Shown here in pieces: positions 1 through 5,097 of a DNA stretch of 6,732 nucleotides (its first letter is position 1; each line of letters starts with the position of its first letter). The notes beneath the pieces are model-generated. The model saw nothing but the letters and a program-made list of their open reading frames with translations. It was not told the DNA's origin and did no database searches. The stretch comes from Verrucomicrobia bacterium UBA1263 (GTDB lineage: Bacteria; Verrucomicrobiota; Verrucomicrobiia; Limisphaerales; UBA1412), in NCBI GenBank assembly GCA_002308515.1, contig DBVN01000024.1, positions 584 to 7,315 on the forward strand, written 5' to 3'. The position numbers and the translations under genes were made by a program.

Positions 1-72
1 TGCCGCTTCCAGCAGCTGTTTATCGGCGGCCTGACCCGCGTCCGCAAAACCGAGTAATAAAATCTTTTCCAT
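1..72 (-). CDS. etfA: Probable electron transfer flavoprotein alpha subunit, N-terminal fragment (runs off the window)
   Basis: Only the first 24 codons are present; they read MEKILLLGFADAGQAADKQL followed by LEAA. Seen: a short hydrophobic beta strand, then a charged loop and a helix ending in a leucine/alanine pattern. This resembles how ETF alpha subunits begin (a strand, a variable loop, then a helix like 'LELLSAA'). The main support is context: the gene follows an ETF beta gene by 18 bases, and beta-then-alpha is the usual fixA-fixB order. ETF alpha carries the C-terminal FAD domain and pairs with beta to move electrons from flavoprotein dehydrogenases to a membrane oxidoreductase or, in some anaerobes, to bifurcate electrons. 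The FAD domain lies outside the window, so the bifurcating and classical types cannot be separated. The start is the ATG at 70-72, with a good ribosome site upstream. Confidence 0.72.
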   Translation of the reverse strand, partial: MEKILLLGFADAGQAADKQLLEAA

Positions 73-80
73 TATCGTGT

Positions 81-85
81 TCCTT
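81..85 (-). promoter_or_regulatory. Shine-Dalgarno site of the probable etfA
   Basis: On the minus strand this reads AAGGA inside GGGAAGGAAC, 8 bases before the ATG at 72. It lies in the 18-base gap after the etfB stop codon, fixes the etfA start, and is one of only two clear Shine-Dalgarno sites in the window. Confidence 0.7.
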
Positions 86-90
86 CCCTG

Positions 91-900
91 TTATTGTTTG
101 ATCCAATCTACGATCTCCTGAGCGATCTGCTCCACGGAGAGATCCTTAACGATACGAGTATCACGCTGCTGTTTAGGCAATTCCACAGAGGCATATTCGA
201 TCCCGTCCAAAGCGACATTGGCCTTGGGCGCTCTTTGCAGAGCGGGCATGATGGAACGCATATTCATCATGCCGACCTGGGGATTGTTCATCGGCTCCGG
301 CAGACTGCCGGTCGCCCATCCCAGCACAGCCGGGGCTCCCTGACACAAACTTTCCTGATGACGAGCGCCTTCCACACGCTCCAGCACCGTAAAGGAACCA
401 TCCGCCTGAGGCTTGATCTCGTCCACACACATAAATTGATCCATGATGCCCAGACTCTCGCCGATCAGCTGCAAGGTGGAACCGGCTCCGCGCGAAGCGG
501 ATTCCCAGCCGCCGAACAATAACAGGCGATTCATGTCCAATCCGGCGATCCCCTTGATGGCGGCGGTCAGCGCGGCCGCGCAGTCATAAGCGCTCATAAA
601 TCCGCCGGCATTCCCTTCCACGGGAACAAATTCAAAGGCAGCCTTCTGAGCCACGCTCATCATCAGCTGCTGCAGTTTCGGCTTCGCGCCCAAACTGACC
701 AGCCAGACCTTAGAACCGGGGATCTGTTTGGCTAAGTGAGCCGCTTCATAAAGAGCGTGCCCAGCCCAGGGATCCAAAGCCACAGGCAACATCATCTCAT
801 TTTTCAACGCGGGACCATTCGGTGTCGAGACCGGCTCCAACGTCTGGAGAGGATCCGGCAACAGTCCGCCGCATACGACAATCTGATAACCACTTGTCAT
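91..900 (-). CDS. etfB: Electron transfer flavoprotein beta subunit (FixA-like)
   Basis: 269 residues, close to the usual 250-280 for ETF beta. Seen: an N-terminal strand ending IVVCGG (6-12); a DPWAGHALYEA segment (43-53) matching the 'NPFDEYALEEA' region of the family; a Rossmann-like strand VWLVSLGAKP (65-74); a GGWESASRGAGSTLQLIGESLG segment (130-151), equivalent to the 'G.Q..D..T.QVGP.LAE.LG' nucleotide-binding loop; and an ERVEGARHQES...GAPAVLGW region (174-195), a relaxed form of the ETF beta signature, with family-like PEPMNNPQ and MRSIMPA after it. The TxQVGP residues of the binding loop are changed, so the AMP or second-flavin site may be atypical. Known: beta forms a soluble cytoplasmic heterodimer with alpha that carries electrons between flavoenzymes. 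The gene starts 15 bases after the ispE stop with only a weak AAGA ribosome site, and probable etfA follows, so the three are likely co-transcribed. The partner dehydrogenase is not in view. Confidence 0.88.
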   Translation of the reverse strand: MTSGYQIVVCGGLLPDPLQTLEPVSTPNGPALKNEMMLPVALDPWAGHALYEAAHLAKQIPGSKVWLVSLGAKPKLQQLMMSVAQKAAFEFVPVEGNAGGFMSAYDCAAALTAAIKGIAGLDMNRLLLFGGWESASRGAGSTLQLIGESLGIMDQFMCVDEIKPQADGSFTVLERVEGARHQESLCQGAPAVLGWATGSLPEPMNNPQVGMMNMRSIMPALQRAPKANVALDGIEYASVELPKQQRDTRIVKDLSVEQIAQEIVDWIKQ

Positions 901-915
901 AAAATATCTTAAAAA

Positions 916-1785
916 TCAAAGTTTCGCGGAAGCGATCCACATATTGCCGCCGAACCGCTCTTTCAGCAGATCCGGCATCCGCTTTGCCTGGACAGGATCG
1001 GATATCAAAGCGAAGGTCGTGGACCCGCTGCCCGACATAAGGGTAACATCCGCGCCATTCTCTCTCAAGAACTTCTGATACTCCGCCAGGATCGGATACT
1101 CCGCTAACACAGGCGCTTCCAAAGAATTATAAAAGAGCGGAGCCGCCTCTTTCAGCGTGGAGGAGCGCAGGGCTTCCACAAATTCCTCCACTCGTCCCGG
1201 ACATCCTTTCTGGTGAACGGGATAGTTGGCCAGCGCTTTATAAGCCCAGCCCGTCGAGACTCCGAAATCGGGCTTCATCAGAAGGATCCAAACATCCTCT
1301 AACGCCTTGAAACGAGGAAGTTCTATCAGCTTTTCTCCCCTGCCGCGGCCGATCGCCGGCGCGTCCAGCAGGAAAAACGGGACATCCGAGCCCAGCGGAG
1401 TCGCCAGCTCATGCAATTCATTAGCATTCAGCGGCTTTTCAAACTCCTGATTCAGAGCTTTGAGTGTGACAGCCGCGTTGGCGCTGCCGCCGCCCAGTCC
1501 CGCTTCAGACGGCAAGTTCTTGACCAGGTGAATCTTGCCGCGAGGCTCAACCTGTGCCTTGGCAAAAAATCCCATCGCTGCCCGATAGACCAGATTTTCC
1601 GGCCCTGTGGGGACCCTGTCCGTGCTGCAAGTAAATTGGAAAGGACTCTCTTCCTTGCTGATCTCGATCCGGTCATAGACCGGCACCGGCAGAAACAGTG
1701 TCTCCAGATCGTGGAAACCATCCGGCCTGCGTCCCAGGATGTTCAGCATGAGATTGACCTTGCAGGGAGATAAATAGGCTGACAT
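916..1785 (-). CDS. ispE: 4-diphosphocytidyl-2-C-methyl-D-erythritol kinase
   Basis: A GHMP kinase of the MEP (non-mevalonate) isoprenoid pathway. It phosphorylates the 2-hydroxyl of CDP-methylerythritol with ATP, in the cytoplasm, before the IspF cyclisation. From the ATG at 1785 it is 289 residues (E. coli IspE has 283). Seen: SPCKVNLMLNILGRRPDG (6-23) with the catalytic-type Lys9; FHDLETLF, the family's 'YHELETLF'; the ATP-binding loop PSEAGLGGGSANAA (92-105); GSDVPFF with the catalytic-type Asp134; and the C-terminal glycine motif MSGSGS (250-255). All core motifs are intact. The frame also opens at a TTG at 1797 (adding LSFY), but the ATG places the first strand and lysine where the family has them. 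No Shine-Dalgarno lies at a normal distance from this ATG; the nearest, AAGAAGG, is 16 bases away inside a hairpin. etfB follows after 15 bases. Confidence 0.95.
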   Translation of the reverse strand: MSAYLSPCKVNLMLNILGRRPDGFHDLETLFLPVPVYDRIEISKEESPFQFTCSTDRVPTGPENLVYRAAMGFFAKAQVEPRGKIHLVKNLPSEAGLGGGSANAAVTLKALNQEFEKPLNANELHELATPLGSDVPFFLLDAPAIGRGRGEKLIELPRFKALEDVWILLMKPDFGVSTGWAYKALANYPVHQKGCPGRVEEFVEALRSSTLKEAAPLFYNSLEAPVLAEYPILAEYQKFLRENGADVTLMSGSGSTTFALISDPVQAKRMPDLLKERFGGNMWIASAKL

Positions 1786-1798
1786 ATAAAACGACAAA

Positions 1799-1832
1799 CC
1801 GCCTTCTTCAGATCATCTCTGAAGTCAGGCGG
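1799..1832 (-). terminator. Two-part hairpin with T-rich tail between the lipoprotein gene and ispE
   Basis: On the minus strand the arms are CCGCCT and AGGCGG (6 perfect pairs), then an unequal internal bulge (GA against A), then CTTCAGA and TCTGAAG (7 perfect pairs) closing a GATGA loop. The next bases, TTTGTCGTTTTAT, are T-rich but interrupted. It begins 23 bases after the stop of the lipoprotein gene, as an intrinsic terminator would. It also ends only 13 bases before the ispE ATG, so it would be the 5' leader structure of any transcript reading into ispE. Termination, attenuation, or both are possible. The plus strand has only a TTTT after the stem and no gene to terminate. Confidence 0.72.
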
Positions 1833-1855
1833 CCTTTTAAAAAAGGAAATTCTTT

Positions 1856-2293
1856 TTATTCAAAGACAGTGAATCTGCTGCCCGGAATAAACGGAGCGAT
1901 ATCTCCACGAGGACCGAAACCGATCTTAGAGGAAGGATCCCACATGGTATCGGCCATCGGGCTCGGCGTGTAATTATCCGGATAACGAGGATATGCCGGA
2001 TAAATAAATCCCTTGTCATAAGGTCCAAAAGGACTGCTCACGATTTCCGCCACACCGACACCGGTGCGGGCCAGAGAACGGCAGAAGCCTTTCAGGAAAC
2101 CTTTGGTCACACCACTGCGACCATCCCAAACCGCTCCCTGCTCCATCTCATAACGCAGTTCGCCCCAACGGAGTAACTCACCCGTGTTGGAAATTCCACG
2201 GCCCATCTTCGTAGCAGGACCTTCACAACCGGCCAGGAACACAACTCCCGCCAGCGCGACAACTAAAGGTAACGTCTTTGCAGCACGCATCAT
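1856..2293 (-). CDS. Small lipoprotein resembling the TIGR04073 exosortase-associated family
   Basis: 145 residues from the ATG at 2293 (a second ATG is the next codon). Seen: a lipoprotein signal, MMRAAKTLPLVVALAGVVFL, followed by the lipobox LAGC with Cys23 as the likely lipidation site, then CEGPATKMGRGISNTGELLRWGEL. Later come GVTKGFLKGFCRSLARTGVGVAEIVSSPFGPY and a proline/tyrosine-rich segment, IYPAYPRYPDNY. The pattern K-x-GRG-x2-N-x2-E, then G-x3-G-x3-R-x3-G-x-x-E-x-V-x-P and a Pro-rich tail is what I recall for TIGR04073, a family linked by genome co-occurrence to exosortase/PEP-CTERM systems. That name comes from memory and is unconfirmed. No enzymatic residues are evident; a structural or envelope role is likely. 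The frame extends upstream to a GTG at 2359, but this would put a charged segment before the signal peptide, and the predicted promoter lies inside that extension. It is therefore probably transcribed separately from the operon upstream. Confidence 0.85.
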   Translation of the reverse strand: MMRAAKTLPLVVALAGVVFLAGCEGPATKMGRGISNTGELLRWGELRYEMEQGAVWDGRSGVTKGFLKGFCRSLARTGVGVAEIVSSPFGPYDKGFIYPAYPRYPDNYTPSPMADTMWDPSSKIGFGPRGDIAPFIPGSRFTVFE

Positions 2294-2306
2294 AAAAACC
2301 GGACTT

Positions 2307-2335
2307 ATTAAACCAATAAAACGGCCTTCTGTAAA
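2307..2335 (-). promoter_or_regulatory. Sigma70-type promoter of the lipoprotein gene
   Basis: On the minus strand, TTTACA (2335-2330) and TTTAAT (2312-2307) are separated by exactly 17 bases. Each matches the -35 (TTGACA) and -10 (TATAAT) consensus at 5 of 6 positions. The -10 box ends only 13 bases before the ATG at 2293, so the predicted transcript has a leader of about 6-7 bases, too short for a Shine-Dalgarno site, and none is seen. This is a consensus match read by eye. Confidence 0.55.
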
Positions 2336-2389
2336 GTGTGTTTTTTCTTTTTTGATCACTTTCTCAAAAAACTTTTCAATTTCTCGCGT

Positions 2390-3595
2390 TTAAGCCCGCT
2401 TCTTTTCCCTTCCCGCGATGCCGTCCATCTCGAAAAGAAGCTCATCCCGGCAGACATCCGCTTTGCAGATCACCATGGGCAGATCAGATAATCCCTTTTC
2501 CTCCATAATTCTCAGGAACAGAGGCAGATCTTTCTCGTGTTTGATGAAGGCTGTGGCGGAACATATATCCGTCAGTTTGAATCCGGCCTCGCTGATCAGC
2601 GCCTCGATCGTGTCCATCGTGCGGCGTATCTGCGCCTCGGTATTGCCCAGGCAAACACTTGAGCCTGTTTCATCAATGGATGCCGTTCCGGAAATCTGCA
2701 CTTCCGCGTAGTCGCTGTTTTCGGTGACTGACGCTCTGGCAAAGGCCGCTCCATAGCGGAACGCGTCTTTCTGTTTGCGGTTGGTCAAACGCCTCACCGT
2801 GAAGCCGGAATCCTCCGGTATCTCCGCCGCGATCAAGTCTATCGTGCAAGCCGCTCCGCTCAAATTCCTTCCGCGGATCCCTGTGCTCGCCGGCAGATAG
2901 CATTCCCTTGCCGGGGTCACTTCGCTTTTTTCGATGTCCGGCATGATCCCCACCCGGCGATAGAACGCGCTGCGGGCTTCATTGAAGGGCGTGTACCATT
3001 CCAGGATCTTATCCAGATAGATCCAAGTCCTTGCCACGGAACGATAATCCAATCCCTGCCCCTGAAGCAGGGCTTCCGCGCGGCGCAGGGCTTCGGTGGT
3101 CTGCCGCGGACGGGATTCGGACAAGCCCAGATCCTGCATATCCTGTATCATCAGGAACCGCGCGCCGTTCTCCTTCCACTGATGGCCGCGGATGATCCCC
3201 TCTTTGTCTGTGATCGGTTCCGGGTGGCTGGCTTTCTCTCCGGGGATGACCGCTTCGATCTGTATCCCCGAAAAGCCATTACAGCTTTTCCCGTTCCCGC
3301 TGTAGCACGGTTTTCCGTCGATCGCGGTCACACAGGCATGGAGCTGTGTCGGCTGATCCGCTTTTGCCCAGGCGGTTTTCACCAGGCTCAAATACTCTTC
3401 TGATCCAAACCAGCGCTCATGGATGACGACCGCTTTTTCCTGATTCAGCCGGGCAAGAAGCTGTTCTTCCAGAAAACGAAGACTCCCCTGGAAATCGTCA
3501 GGCAGAGATTCAAAATAACCCACGATAAAAAGGCGCGGACCGTGTTTCTTCTGATGTATCCGCAAAGATTGCTGATGATATACGACTTTATCCAT
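2390..3595 (-). CDS. Rid/YjgF-superfamily protein, chorismatase-like (FkbO/Hyg5/XanB2-type architecture)
   Basis: 401 residues with no signal peptide, so cytoplasmic. Seen: the C-terminal third is a recognisable YjgF/RidA domain (about 282-394), including YAEVQISGTASID, the GNTEAQIRRTMDTIEALISEAG helix and a terminal CRDELLFEMDGI. Upstream of it are VARTWIYLDKI (187-197), YTPFNEARSAFY (201-212) and YLPASTGIRG (233-242). These three blocks plus the ADVCRxELLxE ending (379-389) resemble chorismatases, whose two Rid-like halves hydrolyse chorismate (FkbO) or make hydroxybenzoates (Hyg5, XanB2). Length and motif order fit that family; plain RidA is only about 130 residues. The N-terminal 150 residues are poorly conserved to my eye. 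The substrate is unknown: chorismate is inferred from motifs only, and imine/enamine chemistry or a non-catalytic role is possible. It starts 5 bases after the CxxCH-propeller stop with no clear Shine-Dalgarno, so it is the third gene of that operon. No strong terminator follows it. Confidence 0.8.
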   Translation of the reverse strand: MDKVVYHQQSLRIHQKKHGPRLFIVGYFESLPDDFQGSLRFLEEQLLARLNQEKAVVIHERWFGSEEYLSLVKTAWAKADQPTQLHACVTAIDGKPCYSGNGKSCNGFSGIQIEAVIPGEKASHPEPITDKEGIIRGHQWKENGARFLMIQDMQDLGLSESRPRQTTEALRRAEALLQGQGLDYRSVARTWIYLDKILEWYTPFNEARSAFYRRVGIMPDIEKSEVTPARECYLPASTGIRGRNLSGAACTIDLIAAEIPEDSGFTVRRLTNRKQKDAFRYGAAFARASVTENSDYAEVQISGTASIDETGSSVCLGNTEAQIRRTMDTIEALISEAGFKLTDICSATAFIKHEKDLPLFLRIMEEKGLSDLPMVICKADVCRDELLFEMDGIAGREKKRA

Positions 3596-3600
3596 ATAAA

Positions 3601-5097
3601 TTATTTATTCTGTTCTTTAAAAGAGGAATACCCTTCCTCCGGCGGCTGTTCTTTCTCAACATTCTTTCCGCCGTCAGTGGTTCCTACCTTCACCACACGC
3701 TCCCGGCTCATCACGGCCCGACCCAATTCTTTCGGATCGCTCTTCACGGCACCCGTGATCAGTTCCGGGATATTATAAGTTTTGATAAAATACTCGTAAA
3801 AATGGGGATCCTTCTGAGGCAGGACGAACGGCTTGGAAGCGTGTCCGCCGGCATCCATATACGCGAAGTGCGGCCTTGCCAGAACACCATCTATGCGCTT
3901 GCTGCTGAACACCATCCAGCGGCCATTGCTGGACCAGCAGTGCCAGGTGTCGGCTTTGTCGCTGTTGTGTTCCATGGGACGGATCGCGCGCGACTCCAGA
4001 TCCATCAGCCAGATATCCGCGCTGGGCTGATAAACGGGGAAATTCCCTCTCTCGAACACGGTATAGGCCAGGAACCTGCCGTCCGGCGAAACTCTGGGCT
4101 GAGCCGTGCTGACACGGTTGGTCCATCCGCTGAAAAGCATTTCCGCCTCAGAGAAATGAGATGTAGCCGGATCCCAGCGCGCTCTCAGCAGGTCGAAACG
4201 GATATCATTGAACTTGGACTGAGGCAGATCCGGTGCCCGGCAGAAGTAGAGATATTCCCCTTTGTTATCCCAGCTGGGCCAGGATTCGTAGTAATGTTCC
4301 GTGGCCAGCGCCGGCTGTGAGGTCGTCTTATAGGTATCCAGATTCAGGATGCCGACTTCACCGGCCTTGTCATAGACCTCGCGCCCTTCGCCCCAGGTGT
4401 GGAAGAAGATGGACGGACCGTTGGCTGTGTAGGCGATGACGTTCGTTTCCGGGTTCCAGCTGTAGTAGGTAAAGGTCTTGCGCAGGACTTCGACCGGCGC
4501 GTTTTCTCTCACCCAGACGATGGGATGCTGGATCTTGGGCAGGCGCACATGGAAGGTCATCTGTTCCGGGGAGTTTTTCTGGAACTGATGGCAGTTCAGA
4601 CAAGCGCCTTCGATGCGGCTGTTATGCAAGATCTCCTTTTCCTCAAAGGTCTCCAGATTCCGCTGATAGATCCCCATATCGTTGTAGGTATTGAAGATGG
4701 AGCGCATCAGGCGGTATGCCAGCCAGCTGTCCAGCGGTTCTTTGGCGATCCGGTTGGTGATCGTTTCGCAGTTCCGCCAGCTGCCCGACTCATCTTTCAG
4801 GGCGATATCCCAGTAAAGCTCCTGTCCGGCGTTCTGTTCCAGCAGTTTTTTCCATTTCGTCTCCGGGATGATGATTTCCGGTTTGGGACCGCTGATCTCC
4901 AGCGTTTCACCCTGAGCCGCGCGGAACTTTACCTGATAGGCTTTGGCCGGATCCCGGATGTAGAAATCCATCGGCGCGATATTGGGCGGCAGGGTCACTC
5001 CGCTGTAATCAGGAAAGATATCCGCCTGTTCCGCCGCGGACATTTGAACGGATCCGAATGTCAGGCTCAGCAAAATCAAAAAATACAGGATCCTCAT
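3601..5097 (-). CDS. Exported CxxCH (c-type haem motif) protein with PD40/TolB-like beta-propeller
   Basis: 498 residues. Seen: a signal peptide (MRILYFLILLSLTFG..., probable cut after SAA near residue 22); an N-terminal domain (about 25-160) opening DIFPDYSGVTLPPNIAPMDF; one haem-attachment motif, CLNCH (Cys166, Cys169, His170), followed by QFQKNSPEQMTFHVR, where Met180 or His183 could be the second iron ligand; then at least four propeller blades of the PD40 type, YYSWNPETNVIAYT (211-224), SWPSWDNKGEYLYF (272-285), PRVSPDGRFLAYT (334-346) and CWSSNGRWMVFSS (387-399). The C-terminus is charged and probably flexible. It should act outside the cytoplasmic membrane. I recall Bacteroidetes 'TolB-like' proteins with the same FPDY...PPNIAP opening and a C-x-NCH motif; their function is unknown to me. 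It overlaps the membrane-TPR gene by 4 bases (ATGA) and has a strong ribosome site, so the two are translationally coupled. It is not TolB itself: length, haem motif and context all differ. Confidence 0.85.
   Translation of the reverse strand: MRILYFLILLSLTFGSVQMSAAEQADIFPDYSGVTLPPNIAPMDFYIRDPAKAYQVKFRAAQGETLEISGPKPEIIIPETKWKKLLEQNAGQELYWDIALKDESGSWRNCETITNRIAKEPLDSWLAYRLMRSIFNTYNDMGIYQRNLETFEEKEILHNSRIEGACLNCHQFQKNSPEQMTFHVRLPKIQHPIVWVRENAPVEVLRKTFTYYSWNPETNVIAYTANGPSIFFHTWGEGREVYDKAGEVGILNLDTYKTTSQPALATEHYYESWPSWDNKGEYLYFCRAPDLPQSKFNDIRFDLLRARWDPATSHFSEAEMLFSGWTNRVSTAQPRVSPDGRFLAYTVFERGNFPVYQPSADIWLMDLESRAIRPMEHNSDKADTWHCWSSNGRWMVFSSKRIDGVLARPHFAYMDAGGHASKPFVLPQKDPHFYEYFIKTYNIPELITGAVKSDPKELGRAVMSRERVVKVGTTDGGKNVEKEQPPEEGYSSFKEQNK

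Noticed and set aside
94..522. A 142-codon plus-strand frame opposite etfB.
   Set aside because: It is antisense to a convincing ETF beta gene, and its translation is histidine/glutamine-rich without family resemblance, as expected of an antisense shadow.
1833..1846. The near-palindrome CCTTTTTTAAAAGG just after the lipoprotein stop.
   Set aside because: The arms are mostly A-T with a two-base loop, too weak alone to be a terminator; at most it adds to the stronger hairpin next to it.
2294..2359. An N-terminal extension of the lipoprotein starting at GTG 2359.
   Set aside because: It would put 22 extra residues, including several lysines, before a normal lipoprotein signal peptide, and the predicted promoter lies within it.
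2294..2389. A terminator after the chorismatase-like gene.
   Set aside because: The stretch is AT-rich with T- and A-runs, but I could not form a GC-containing stem followed by a T-run; the operon may read through or end by another mechanism.
3802..4320. A 172-codon plus-strand frame opposite the propeller blades.
   Set aside because: Its codons are fixed by the minus-strand gene; no motif or start signal supports it.
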